NCBI GenBank assembly: GCA_947625025.1
Contig: CANQMQ010000001.1
Span: 1 to 64,000 of the forward strand
Reading direction: 5' to 3'
From: an uncultured Clostridia bacterium
GTDB taxonomy: Bacteria; Bacillota; Clostridia; Christensenellales; Borkfalkiaceae
Length of the DNA stretch: 64,000 bases
Below the pieces are notes generated by a model, which was not told the DNA's origin, searched no databases, and saw only the letters and a program-made list of their open reading frames with translations. The position numbers and the translations under genes are program-made. Positions 26,538 to 34,437 of the stretch are shown here, piece by piece. The number at the start of each line of letters is the position of its first letter. The stretch's first letter is position 1.

Positions 26538-28964
26538 ATGGGCAAGCTCACCGAACAGGAAGCCGGGCGCCTTATCGAAGGGAAACTGACCCGTTATTTC
26601 GGCGTCAATTCCAAAGAGGCGTCCCGCGAGCAAATCTACAAGGCGGTCGTCATGAGCGTCCGCGATATCATGCTTGAAAAGCGGCAGAAGTTCCATTTGA
26701 AGATGAAACAGGCGCGGGCAAAGCGTGTGTACTACCTGTGTATGGAATTTCTGATGGGCCGTTCGCTCAAGAACAGCATCTACAATCTCGGCATCAAATC
26801 CGCCATCGAGGGCGCCTTGAAGCCCTACAAGCTGACGCTCGACGACCTCTATGAAGAGGAACCCGATGCGGGCCTCGGCAACGGCGGCCTCGGGCGGCTT
26901 GCGGCATGCTTCCTGGATGCGCTCGCGACGCAGAATTACCCCGCAATGGGATTCTCCATTTGCTATCAGTACGGCCTCTTCAAGCAGAAGATCGTAGACG
27001 GGTGGCAAATCGAATTGCCCGATGTTTGGCTCCCGGGCGGGGAAGCGTGGCTCACCCAACGTACCGATAAGACGTTTATCGTCCGCTTCGACGGCGAACT
27101 CGAGGAGAAGTGGACGGATCACGGCATGGAGACCGTATACCACAACGCAAAGGAAGTGGAGGCCGTTGCCTACGACATGATGGTCTCGGGCGCCGATTCG
27201 CAGGCGGTGAGCGTACTCCGCCTTTGGCGTTCGAGGGCGGTGCAGAAGTTCGATATGCAGCTCTTCTCGCAGGGCAACTACGAGGCCGTCATGCGGGACG
27301 ACAGCGATGCCCAGCTCATCTCCAAGGTGCTGTATCCTTCGGATAATCACAATGAGGGCAAGTCGCTCCGCCTCAAACAGCAGTACTTCCTCGTCTCCGC
27401 CTCCCTGCAGTGCATCGTCTCAGACCACAAGCGTCGCTACGGATCTCTTGCGCTCCTGCCGCAAATGGCGGCCATCCATATCAACGATACCCATCCCGCA
27501 CTCGCCATTCCCGAACTCATGCGCATTCTCGTAGACGAGAACTACTTCTCGTGGGAAACTGCGTGGAATATTACGACGGCTACCTGTGCGTATACCAACC
27601 ACACCGTCCTTGCAGAGGCTCTTGAAACGTGGGCGGAGGACCTTGTGGCGCGGAGATTACCTCGCATCCACGGCATTTTGAAGGAAATCAACCGCCGTTT
27701 CTGTGAGGACCTCTGGAACCGCTTCCCGGGCGATTGGAACAAGATCTCCCGCATGAGCATTCTCTCCCATAACCAGGTGCGCATGGCGAACTTGTGCGTG
27801 CTCGGCTCCTCGAGCGTAAACGGCGTCTCCGAACTGCACAGCAGGATCATCAAGGAGAGCATTTTCCGCGATTTCTACGATTACTCGCCCGATAAATTCA
27901 CCAATGTCACCAACGGCATCGCACACAGGCGCTGGCTCAACCAATCCAACCCTGAGCTCTGTGCGCTCCTCGATGAATGCATCGGAGAGGGGTACGCGAA
28001 GGATGCCTCCAAATTGGAAGAATTCAAGAAGTTTGAGCACGACGTGAGCGTGCTTGACCGTCTCGGGGAAATCAAGCGGGTGAAGAAGGAGCAGTTTGCG
28101 GCCTACGCCAAGCGGACGCAGGGCATTCTCGTGGACCCTTCCACGCTCTTCGACGTACAGGCAAAGCGCATGCATGAGTACAAGCGTCAGCTCCTCAATG
28201 CCCTGCATATCATCGGGGAATACAACGCCCTCCGTGAAAATCCCGATCTCGACGTCGTACCCAAGACCTACATCTTCGGGGCCAAGGCGGCCGCGGGATA
28301 CGATATGGCAAAGCAGATCATGCGCCTCATTTGCTATCTCTCGGAGGACATCAAGAAGAATCCCAAGATCAGGGAAAAGCTCAACGTCGTATACATGGAA
28401 AATTACAATGTTACCATGTCTGAGACGCTGATGCCCGCCTCCGAAATTTCAGAGCAAATTTCCCTTGCGGGGAAGGAAGCGAGCGGCACGGGGAACATGA
28501 AGTTCATGATCAACGGCGCCCTCACCATCGGCACCCTCGACGGCGCCAACATCGAGATGGCAGAGCAGGTGGGAGAGGACAATATCTTCATCTTCGGGCT
28601 CAAGGCCGATGAAGTTGCCGAAATCTGGAACCGCGGCTACAATTCGAGCGAGTACTACAATTCGGATCTGCAGCTCCGCAGGATCATCGAATCGCTCATC
28701 GTGGGCTTCAACGGCTATTCCTTTGCCGATATTGCAAATTACCTTCTGCGCAACGGGCGGATCGCAGACCCGTACATGTGCCTTGCGGACTACGAATCGT
28801 ATACGCAGACGCAGAATGCCGTATCCAAGCTCTACAGGGAGAACAAGCGGGAATGGAACCGCAAATCCCTCATGAACATCGCCTCGGCGGGGTACTTCAG
28901 CGCAGACCGCAGTATCCGTGAATACGCAAACCGCATTTGGCACTTAAAACCCATCAACAAGTAA
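26538..28964 (+). CDS. glgP: Glycogen phosphorylase
   Basis: 808 residues, GT35. Releases glucose-1-phosphate from glycogen using phosphate and pyridoxal phosphate. Features: YYLCMEFLMGRSLKNSIYNLG, EEEPDAGLGNGGLGRLAACFLD, HINDTHPALAIPELMRIL, VDPSTLFDVQAKRMHEYKRQLLN and the PLP-Lys segment KEASGTGNMKFMINGAL. No sign of the eukaryotic phosphorylation or AMP sites. Ribosome-binding site TTGGAGG. With the glgBCDA genes it allows both storage and use of glycogen. Confidence 0.98.
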   Translation: MGKLTEQEAGRLIEGKLTRYFGVNSKEASREQIYKAVVMSVRDIMLEKRQKFHLKMKQARAKRVYYLCMEFLMGRSLKNSIYNLGIKSAIEGALKPYKLTLDDLYEEEPDAGLGNGGLGRLAACFLDALATQNYPAMGFSICYQYGLFKQKIVDGWQIELPDVWLPGGEAWLTQRTDKTFIVRFDGELEEKWTDHGMETVYHNAKEVEAVAYDMMVSGADSQAVSVLRLWRSRAVQKFDMQLFSQGNYEAVMRDDSDAQLISKVLYPSDNHNEGKSLRLKQQYFLVSASLQCIVSDHKRRYGSLALLPQMAAIHINDTHPALAIPELMRILVDENYFSWETAWNITTATCAYTNHTVLAEALETWAEDLVARRLPRIHGILKEINRRFCEDLWNRFPGDWNKISRMSILSHNQVRMANLCVLGSSSVNGVSELHSRIIKESIFRDFYDYSPDKFTNVTNGIAHRRWLNQSNPELCALLDECIGEGYAKDASKLEEFKKFEHDVSVLDRLGEIKRVKKEQFAAYAKRTQGILVDPSTLFDVQAKRMHEYKRQLLNALHIIGEYNALRENPDLDVVPKTYIFGAKAAAGYDMAKQIMRLICYLSEDIKKNPKIREKLNVVYMENYNVTMSETLMPASEISEQISLAGKEASGTGNMKFMINGALTIGTLDGANIEMAEQVGEDNIFIFGLKADEVAEIWNRGYNSSEYYNSDLQLRRIIESLIVGFNGYSFADIANYLLRNGRIADPYMCLADYESYTQTQNAVSKLYRENKREWNRKSLMNIASAGYFSADRSIREYANRIWHLKPINK

Positions 28965-28987
28965 ACAAATTACTACGCTATGACGCT
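28965..28987 (+). repeat. Possible degenerate dispersed element, copy 8
   Basis: ACAAATTACTACGCTATGAC right after the glgP stop resembles the first half of the family core (ACATAGTACTACG) at most positions, but the second palindrome is lost. The ATG of the next gene lies inside it. The placement directly after a stop codon fits the family; the sequence match alone is weak. Confidence 0.35.
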
Positions 28988-30806
28988 CTACTACGATCCG
29001 CTCAACAGGGCGTGTAAATCGCAGACAGGCGCGGTTGCACGCGGGAGCGAAATCCAATTTACCGTATACGAACGCGAAGGCGGAGAAGAGGGCTTCTCCG
29101 CCGATGCTTGTACGCTCGTTTTCTGGCAGGACAGCGGGGCAGTTTTCTCCTTCCCGATGAAGCGGGAGGAAAGTAGGTTTACGGCTACCGTCCGTTTCCA
29201 TAAGATAGGCCTGTATTTCTACTATTTTTCTCTCGGAGACAGGGGTTGCATCGGCCGTGGAAAGCTGAGAAGGGGGGAAGTGACCCATCACCCCGAAAGT
29301 TGGCAGGTGACCGTATTCCGAGAGGACTATGAGACGCCGACTTGGCTCAAGGGCGGCGTGATGTATCAAATCTTTCCCGACCGCTTCTGCAAGGTGGGCG
29401 ACCTCGCCCCCAAGCCCTACCAATCGCTCCGCCCCGATTGGGGCGGCCAGCCCTCCTTCCGTCCCAATGAGTTTGGAAAGGTCTTAAACCGTGACTTTTT
29501 CGGGGGCAATTTGGAGGGGATACGTTCCAAGCTCGGCTATCTTGAAGGGCTCGGCGTCACCGTGATCTACCTCAATCCCATCTTTGAAGCATACTCCAAC
29601 CACCGCTATGATACGGGAGATTACCTCAGAGTGGACGGACTGCTCGGCACAGCAGAGGACCTCGAGGCACTCACTTCAGAGGCAAAGAAGCGGGGCATCC
29701 GCATCGTGTTGGACGGCGTATTCAACCATACGGGGGACGACAGCCGTTACTTCAACAAGTTCGGGCGGTATGATTCGCTCGGCGCCTACCAATCTCCCGA
29801 TTCTCCGTACGCCGATTGGTACAACTTCAACCATTTCCCCGATTCCTATGACAGTTGGTGGGGGATAGAGACGTTGCCCGCCGTAAACGAACAATCCAAA
29901 TCCTATCAGGATTTCATCTTCGGCGAGGGCGGGGTGCTCAAGACGTGGCTCCGCCGCGGCATCTCGGGGTGGAGGCTCGACGTCGCCGATGAACTCCCCG
30001 ATTTCTTCCTCAAAAAACTCCGCAGGGCCGTCAAGGAAGAAAACCCTGAAGCGTTGGTGCTCGGCGAAGTTTGGGAGGATGCCTCCAATAAGATCTCTTA
30101 CGGGGTCCGCCGTGAATATTTGCAGGGGGATGAGCTCGATTCCGTCATGGATTATCCCCTCAAAGACGGCATCGTGCACTACCTCCTTACGGGCAATACG
30201 GCGCTCCTCCGGGAGACGCTCGCGATGCTCCTCGATAATTACCCGAAGCAATCCCTCGATACGCTGATGAACAGCCTCGGGACGCATGATACGCCCCGCA
30301 TTCTCACCGTACTTGGCGGAAAACACTGCGAAAATAAGGAAGAAATGGCGGTGACACGCCTCTCGGAGGAGCAGAAAGTGCGCGCCAAGCGGCTTCTCCG
30401 CATGGGCGCCGTGCTGCAGTTTACGCTCCCCGGGGTGCCGTGCATCTACTACGGCGACGAAGCAGGCATGGAAGGCTATATGGACCCGTTCTGCCGCGGT
30501 TGCTTCCCGTGGGACAACATCGATGAACAGCTGCTCTCCTTCTACAAGACCCTCGCAAATATCCGCACAAGGCGGCTCGGCGACGTGTTTGCGGACGGCA
30601 AATACCGTGAGATCTTCTCCGAAGAGGCCTGCATCGTCTACGCACGCGAAAAGGATGAGAAACGGGTATATGTCTACTGCAACAATTCCACACAGACGTA
30701 TAACGTAAAATTCAAGGGAAGTTTTCTTGAGCTCATTACGGGAGAGGCATTTGAAAACCACCTTACGATTCCGCCGTATTCCTATGGAATTCTCGCGCGG
30801 AAGTAA
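28980..30806 (+). CDS. GH13 alpha-glucosidase/neopullulanase-type glycosidase
   Basis: 608 residues. An N-terminal beta domain (residues about 1-105, CBM34-like) is followed by the GH13 barrel: GGVMYQIFPDRFCK, VIYLNPIFEAYSNHRYDTGDYLRVD, GVFNHTGDD, nucleophile Asp in GWRLDVADELPDFF, acid Glu in LGEVWEDASNK, and NSLGTHDTPRILT. It is expected to cut alpha-1,4 or alpha-1,6 links of glycogen or maltodextrins in the cytosol, as no signal peptide is present. The exact specificity is unclear. Last gene of the glycogen operon, 15 bp after glgP. Confidence 0.9.
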   Translation: MTLYYDPLNRACKSQTGAVARGSEIQFTVYEREGGEEGFSADACTLVFWQDSGAVFSFPMKREESRFTATVRFHKIGLYFYYFSLGDRGCIGRGKLRRGEVTHHPESWQVTVFREDYETPTWLKGGVMYQIFPDRFCKVGDLAPKPYQSLRPDWGGQPSFRPNEFGKVLNRDFFGGNLEGIRSKLGYLEGLGVTVIYLNPIFEAYSNHRYDTGDYLRVDGLLGTAEDLEALTSEAKKRGIRIVLDGVFNHTGDDSRYFNKFGRYDSLGAYQSPDSPYADWYNFNHFPDSYDSWWGIETLPAVNEQSKSYQDFIFGEGGVLKTWLRRGISGWRLDVADELPDFFLKKLRRAVKEENPEALVLGEVWEDASNKISYGVRREYLQGDELDSVMDYPLKDGIVHYLLTGNTALLRETLAMLLDNYPKQSLDTLMNSLGTHDTPRILTVLGGKHCENKEEMAVTRLSEEQKVRAKRLLRMGAVLQFTLPGVPCIYYGDEAGMEGYMDPFCRGCFPWDNIDEQLLSFYKTLANIRTRRLGDVFADGKYREIFSEEACIVYAREKDEKRVYVYCNNSTQTYNVKFKGSFLELITGEAFENHLTIPPYSYGILARK

Positions 30807-30810
30807 GGTC

Positions 30811-30848
30811 CTATGTCAGACATAATATACTACGTGTGACATAGTACC
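30811..30848. repeat. Dispersed palindromic element, copy 4 (two copies head to head)
   Basis: CTATGTCAGACATAATATA (30811-30829) followed by its imperfect inverse ending GTGACATAG (30836-30844) and TACC. The 34-bp unit 30811-30844 is a near palindrome, unlike the single copies elsewhere. It starts 4 bp after the stop codon of the GH13 gene. Confidence 0.85.
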
Positions 30849-31023
30849 AAGGATAAAAAATCGTAGAAAGACATCGGGCAGAATGCCGTAAAAAATCAGG
30901 CGAGAAACCTCGGACGAAAGTAAAATAAACCTTAATTGAAAAGAGAATCATTAAATCGGCCCGTCTCAAAAAGCGGCCCGATTTGATAGGAAGCATTCGG
31001 TTTATCCCCCTTTTTAGCCCTAT
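30849..31023. other. Non-coding gap with one hairpin
   Basis: Part of the 376-bp gap between the GH13 gene and the recombinase. No credible ORF on either strand. It holds an imperfect hairpin, AAATCGG (30953-30959) with CCGATTT (30978-30984), which on the minus strand extends to AAATCGGGCC/GGGCCGATTT, but without a U-run. A TATACT (31021-31026) could be a -10 box for a small RNA ending at the hairpin at 31082-31103; no good -35 is seen. No known RNA family was recognised. Confidence 0.4.
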
Positions 31024-31055
31024 ACTATTCGTAAAACAATGATTTTGCGAAGAGT
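31024..31055. other. dif-like recombination site
   Basis: ACTATTCGTAAAA (31024-31036), centre CAATGA (31037-31042), TTTTGCGAAGAGT (31043-31055). The right arm reads ACTCTTCGCAAAA on the other strand, so 11 of 13 arm bases match. Two arms of at least 11 bp around a 6-bp centre is the architecture of XerCD dif sites. It lies 127 bp upstream of a tyrosine recombinase gene. Inference from architecture only. Confidence 0.6.
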
Positions 31056-31081
31056 TTGATGTGTGTTGAAGTGAAGATTTT

Positions 31082-31115
31082 GCCGTCCCCCGTGCGGGAC
31101 GGCTGTCTCTTTCTT
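31082..31115 (+). terminator. Hairpin with pyrimidine-rich tail upstream of the recombinase
   Basis: GCCGTCCC (31082-31089), loop CCGTGC, GGGACGGC (31096-31103), then TGTCTCTTTCTT. Possibly a terminator for the glycogen operon or for a small RNA; the tail is only moderately T-rich. Confidence 0.5.
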
Positions 31116-31133
31116 CCATAAAATTTCGGTGAA

Positions 31134-31146
31134 ACTCTTCGTAAAA
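31134..31146 (+). promoter_or_regulatory. Extra recombinase half-site next to the -35 box
   Basis: ACTCTTCGTAAAA repeats the dif-like arm (12 of 13 with either arm) and ends one base before TTGACT, the -35 box of the recombinase promoter. No second arm is present, so it is a single half-site; binding here would cover the promoter. Confidence 0.5.
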
Positions 31147-31147
31147 T

Positions 31148-31176
31148 TTGACTTTCTCCCCCCGCTGTGCTATACT
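31148..31176 (+). promoter_or_regulatory. Recombinase promoter, leaderless
   Basis: TTGACT (31148-31153), 17 bp, TATACT (31171-31176). Only 6 bp (GATCTC) separate the -10 box from the ATG at 31183 and there is no Shine-Dalgarno sequence, so transcription should start at or next to the ATG. Confidence 0.75.
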
Positions 31177-31182
31177 GATCTC

Positions 31183-32238
31183 ATGAAACCTTCGGATAAT
31201 TACTATCAGGACCGCAATTTTAAGAATCTCGATAAAATAAACGAGCTCCTCGAGGAGCTCCCCTCTTTCTGTGAAGATTTTTTTCGCGGCGTCGAGACGC
31301 GCACGAGCACCCTCACCCGCCTCAACTATTGCTACGACCTGCGTATCTTCTTTGACTTCCTCGTGAAGCGCAAATTCCGCGGGAAGGAAGTCCGCGATCT
31401 GACGCTCGAGGATTTGGAGCAGGTTACGGATACCGACGTCGAGATCTTCCTCTCCTATCTCTCCCACTATGAGTATGCGGGCAAGCAACTCTCCTGCGAT
31501 GAGCGCGCCAAGGCACGCAAGCTCTCCACTGTCCGCTCCCTCTTCAAGTACTTCTTCAACAAGGGCCTCATCGAAGTCAACAACACTACAAAGGTTGCTA
31601 CGCCAAAGCTCCACGAGAAGGAAATTATTCGCCTCGAGAAGAATGAGGTGACAGAACTCATCGATACGGCCGAGTGCGGGAGCGGCATCACCCGCCACAT
31701 GGAAGGCTACCATGAAAAGACGAAGGTGCGGGATACCGCCATTCTGACCCTCTTTTTGGGCACGGGCATCCGTATTTCAGAGCTCGTCGGGCTCAACAAT
31801 GAGAGCATCGACTTTGCGACCAACTCCTTCGTCGTCACCCGCAAGGGCGGGAACAAGGCCATTTTGTACTTTTCGGATGAGGTCGCGGCGGCGCTCGAGG
31901 CCTATCTCGAGCAGAAGAACGGCGATCCGCGGGTCCCGCCCAACGAATCCGCCCTCTTCCTCTCCATGCAGTACAGGCGCATTACGGTGCGGGCAGTTGA
32001 AAATCTTGTTAAGAAATACGCAAAAATCGTGACCCCGCTCAAGAAGATCACCCCCCACAAGCTGCGGTCTACCTACGGCACCGCCCTCTACCGCGAGACG
32101 GGTGACATCTTTATCGTTGCCGATGTGCTTGGGCACAAGGACGTCAACACCACCCGCAAGCACTACGCCGCCATCACGGAGGACCGTAGAAAATCGGTTG
32201 CGGGCAAGGTAAAACTGCACCCGGAGGAGGATGAATGA
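31183..32238 (+). CDS. Tyrosine recombinase (Xer-type)
   Basis: 351 residues. N-terminal SAM-like DNA-binding domain (TLTRLNYCYDLRIFFDFLVKR) and C-terminal catalytic domain: Arg in LFLGTGIRISELVGL, a basic Lys-containing turn (TRKGGNKA), H-x-x-R in PHKLRSTYG, His in VLGHKDVNTT and the nucleophile Tyr in TRKHYAAIT. It is about 50 residues longer than XerC/XerD and near the length of the single recombinase XerS of streptococci. With hflX and lexA next to it and no phage or transposon genes, a housekeeping role in chromosome dimer resolution is more likely than an integrase; this is inference. Overlaps hflX by 4 bp. Confidence 0.88.
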   Translation: MKPSDNYYQDRNFKNLDKINELLEELPSFCEDFFRGVETRTSTLTRLNYCYDLRIFFDFLVKRKFRGKEVRDLTLEDLEQVTDTDVEIFLSYLSHYEYAGKQLSCDERAKARKLSTVRSLFKYFFNKGLIEVNNTTKVATPKLHEKEIIRLEKNEVTELIDTAECGSGITRHMEGYHEKTKVRDTAILTLFLGTGIRISELVGLNNESIDFATNSFVVTRKGGNKAILYFSDEVAAALEAYLEQKNGDPRVPPNESALFLSMQYRRITVRAVENLVKKYAKIVTPLKKITPHKLRSTYGTALYRETGDIFIVADVLGHKDVNTTRKHYAAITEDRRKSVAGKVKLHPEEDE

Positions 32239-33446
32239 GCGAACTTGTCTACATCATTCAGCCCTGCTTCGGGCAAAGGGATGAGGTGCTTCATGAGGAA
32301 GCCGTCTCCCTCATCGAGAGCGCGGGCGCGAGCTATGCGGGCACCATCTATCAAAACATCCGCGAAATCAATCCCGCCACCTTTGTGGGGGAAGGAAAGC
32401 TCCTCGAACTTCGAGACCGCCTCGAGGGGTTGGATGTCACCGTCCTCTTTAACGGGGACCTCTCCCCTTCCCAGACGCTGAACATCTCCGAAGCCTTGGG
32501 CGGGAGGAAGGTAATCGACCGCACCACCCTCATTCTCGATATCTTTGCCCTGCGTGCCGTAAGCAGCGAAGGCAAATTGCAGGTGGAACTCGCCCAGCTC
32601 CGCTATCTCTACCCCCGCCTGCGCGGCAAGGGCATCGAGCTCTCCCGCCTCGGGGGCGGCATCGGCACCCGTGGCCCCGGGGAGACACAGCTCGAGACGG
32701 ACCGTAGGCATATCCGTGCACGGATCCGCTCCTTGGAGGCAAAACTCGCGGAGACGGAGAAGCGGAGAAGTCTGCAGGTGGAGCGGAGAAAGAAGGAGCG
32801 GGTAATGACGGTGGCCCTCGTCGGCTACACCAACACGGGTAAATCCACCCTCCTCAATGCGATGACGGGCGCGGATGTCCTTGTAAAAGACGCCCTCTTC
32901 GCCACCCTCGACCCCACCGCCCGTGCTTTTGAAGTAGAGGGCGTTCCCTTTCTGATGGTGGATACGGTGGGCTTTCTGCAATCCCTGCCCCACCACCTCA
33001 TCGAGGCCTTCAAATCCACCCTCGAGAGTGCGGTGAACTGCGATTTGGCGCTCATCGTATGCGACGCTTCGGGCGATTACGAGATGCAGCTTACGACCAC
33101 CCTCGATACCTTAAGTGGATTGGGGTTCTCCTCCCCCTACCTCGTCGTCCTGAACAAGTGCGACGTCGCCCCGAACGTGCGTGCTCCCAAGGATGCCGTG
33201 GAGATCTCCGCAAAGAGCGGTGCGGGCCTCGAAACCCTCAAAAAGCGCATCTTCTCCGCACTTTCTGAAAATTTTGTGCGGACTACCCTCTTTGTCCCCT
33301 ATTCCCGCATGGGCGAATACGGCGCCCTGCGGCCCCTCCTCTTCGAGAAGAGCGTGGATTACACGGATGGCGGCGCAAAAATATCCGTCATTATCCCCAC
33401 GATCTACGCGGGTAAGTTTACCGAATTCACTCATTCCGAGCTATAA
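32235..33446 (+). CDS. hflX: Ribosome-associated GTPase HflX
   Basis: 403 residues. HflX splits or rescues stalled ribosomes under stress. N-terminal domain ends with the signature LSRLGGGIGTRGPGETQLETDRRHIR, then a coiled-coil helix (residues about 155-190), and the G domain with VALVGYTNTGKSTLLNA (P-loop), DATLDPTAR-like ATLDPTARAF, VDTVGFLQSLPHHLIEAF (G3) and VLNKCD (G4). A short C-terminal domain follows. Its ATG overlaps the recombinase stop, so both are in one transcript that begins at the leaderless promoter. Confidence 0.97.
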   Translation: MSELVYIIQPCFGQRDEVLHEEAVSLIESAGASYAGTIYQNIREINPATFVGEGKLLELRDRLEGLDVTVLFNGDLSPSQTLNISEALGGRKVIDRTTLILDIFALRAVSSEGKLQVELAQLRYLYPRLRGKGIELSRLGGGIGTRGPGETQLETDRRHIRARIRSLEAKLAETEKRRSLQVERRKKERVMTVALVGYTNTGKSTLLNAMTGADVLVKDALFATLDPTARAFEVEGVPFLMVDTVGFLQSLPHHLIEAFKSTLESAVNCDLALIVCDASGDYEMQLTTTLDTLSGLGFSSPYLVVLNKCDVAPNVRAPKDAVEISAKSGAGLETLKKRIFSALSENFVRTTLFVPYSRMGEYGALRPLLFEKSVDYTDGGAKISVIIPTIYAGKFTEFTHSEL

Positions 33447-33450
33447 AAAT

Positions 33451-33480
33451 GTGCCCGTCGCAACTGCGACGGGCACTTCC
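33451..33480. terminator. Bidirectional terminator after hflX
   Basis: GTGCCCGTCG (33451-33460), CAACTG, CGACGGGCAC (33467-33476), a very stable 10-12 bp stem; TTCCTTATT follows on plus and TTTTTATAG on minus. It ends hflX and the facing Cys-rich gene. Confidence 0.85.
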
Positions 33481-33666
33481 TTATTCTTCATGATACTTTT
33501 TGGGGTCCGTGTAGACCTTATCGATGCGGATGGTGGCGTAATCCCTGATCTCGAGGCACTTGCCGCAGTTGTTACAGGGCTTGGAAGGATCGAGGTCGCA
33601 CACCTCGCATTCCATGCAGCCATCACACTCCTTCTCTTCATCAAAGATACACATCTTGGTTTCCAT
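33481..33666 (-). CDS. Cys-rich 61-residue protein, unknown function
   Basis: 61 residues with eight Cys: one in METKMCIFDEEKE, then CDGCMECEVC and CNNCGKC. The spacing C-x2-C-x2-C-x2-C plus C-x2-C-x2-C suggests binding of zinc or an iron-sulfur cluster, ferredoxin-like in density but not a standard 2[4Fe-4S] pattern. A longer open frame extends upstream, but the strong promoter only 7 bp before this ATG excludes it. It faces hflX and diverges from lexA. No named family recognised; function unknown. Confidence 0.8.
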   Translation of the reverse strand: METKMCIFDEEKECDGCMECEVCDLDPSKPCNNCGKCLEIRDYATIRIDKVYTDPKKYHEE

Positions 33667-33672
33667 ATCTCT

Positions 33673-33701
33673 ATTATACCGCACCCTCCCGAAAAAATCA
33701 A
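33673..33701 (-). promoter_or_regulatory. Promoter of the Cys-rich gene, leaderless
   Basis: On minus TTGATT (33696-33701), 17 bp, TATAAT (33673-33678), then 6 bp to the ATG at 33666. No ribosome-binding site fits in that space. Confidence 0.82.
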
Positions 33702-33732
33702 CAAGAACGTAAAAATTTTTTTGAAAAATACA

Positions 33733-33771
33733 GAACAAAAGTTTGCAATTTCCAAAAGAATGTGTTATAAT
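33733..33771 (+). promoter_or_regulatory. lexA promoter with LexA-like box
   Basis: TTGCAA (33743-33748), 17 bp, TATAAT (33766-33771). GAACAAAAGTTT (33733-33744), close to the Gram-positive LexA box GAAC-N4-GTTC with one changed base, overlaps the -35 box, which fits autorepression. Confidence 0.7.
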
Positions 33772-33790
33772 GGGAGACGGAGGTAGAGGG

Positions 33791-34399
33791 ATGCTCGATA
33801 AGAACAAGCTGATGGACGTGCTCGCCTATATCAATCGCTACACGGAGGAGAACGGCTTCCCGCCCACCGTGCGGGATATGTGCCGCGATTTGGGGATCAA
33901 ATCCACCGCGACGGCGTATGATTACCAGAACCGCTTGAAGGAGATGGGATATCTCGAGAAGGCGGAGAACAAGAAGCGCGCCGTTGCCGTGCGCAGTGAG
34001 GGCGCCGTGCGCGTTCCCCTGCTCGGTACGGTCACCGCCGGCCAACCCATCCTTGCAGTTGAGAATTTCGAGGGGTACTACCCCATTCCCTCCGCCGAAT
34101 TCAAGGGAGACGAACTCTTCCTGCTCCGCGTCAAGGGAGACAGCATGATAGAGGCGGGCATCTTCGATGGAGATAAAGTCGTTGTCCATAAGCAGGAGAC
34201 GGCAGAGAACGGCGAGATCGTGGTTGCCCTCTTCGACCCGGACGGCATCGGGCAGGGCGCAACCGTAAAGCGCTTCTTCCGCCGGGACGGCAAAGTCATT
34301 CTCCACCCCGAAAACGCAGCCCTCTCAGACTTCGTCCTCGATGCTGAGAGCGATCCGATGATCATCGGCAAAGTCGTGGGCCTCATCCGCAGTATTTAA
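33791..34399 (+). CDS. lexA: LexA repressor
   Basis: 202 residues. SOS repressor that cleaves itself when RecA is activated. Winged helix at residues about 1-65 (YINRYTEENGFPPTVRDMCRDLGIKSTATAYDYQNRLKEMGYLEK), then the S24 peptidase part: VPLLGTVTAGQPI with the Ala-Gly type cleavage site (TAGQP), catalytic Ser in VKGDSMIEAGIFDGD and Lys in GATVKRFFR. Start at 33791 follows an AGGTAGAGGG site. The recombinase-hflX-lexA neighbourhood is seen in clostridia. It likely regulates itself through the box upstream. Confidence 0.97.
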   Translation: MLDKNKLMDVLAYINRYTEENGFPPTVRDMCRDLGIKSTATAYDYQNRLKEMGYLEKAENKKRAVAVRSEGAVRVPLLGTVTAGQPILAVENFEGYYPIPSAEFKGDELFLLRVKGDSMIEAGIFDGDKVVVHKQETAENGEIVVALFDPDGIGQGATVKRFFRRDGKVILHPENAALSDFVLDAESDPMIIGKVVGLIRSI

Positions 34400-34409
34400 T
34401 GAAATTATG

Positions 34410-34436
34410 AAAGGGACGGATCATCCGTCCCTTTTT
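34410..34436. terminator. Bidirectional terminator between lexA and rluB
   Basis: AAAGGGACGGA and TCCGTCCCTTT around CA-containing loop, T-run following; the A-run on the left serves the minus strand. Confidence 0.9.
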
Positions 34437-34437
34437 G

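Noticed and set aside
31183..32238. The recombinase as part of a phage, ICE or transposon
   Set aside because: No other mobile genes, no direct repeats found, and housekeeping neighbours hflX and lexA share its transcript.
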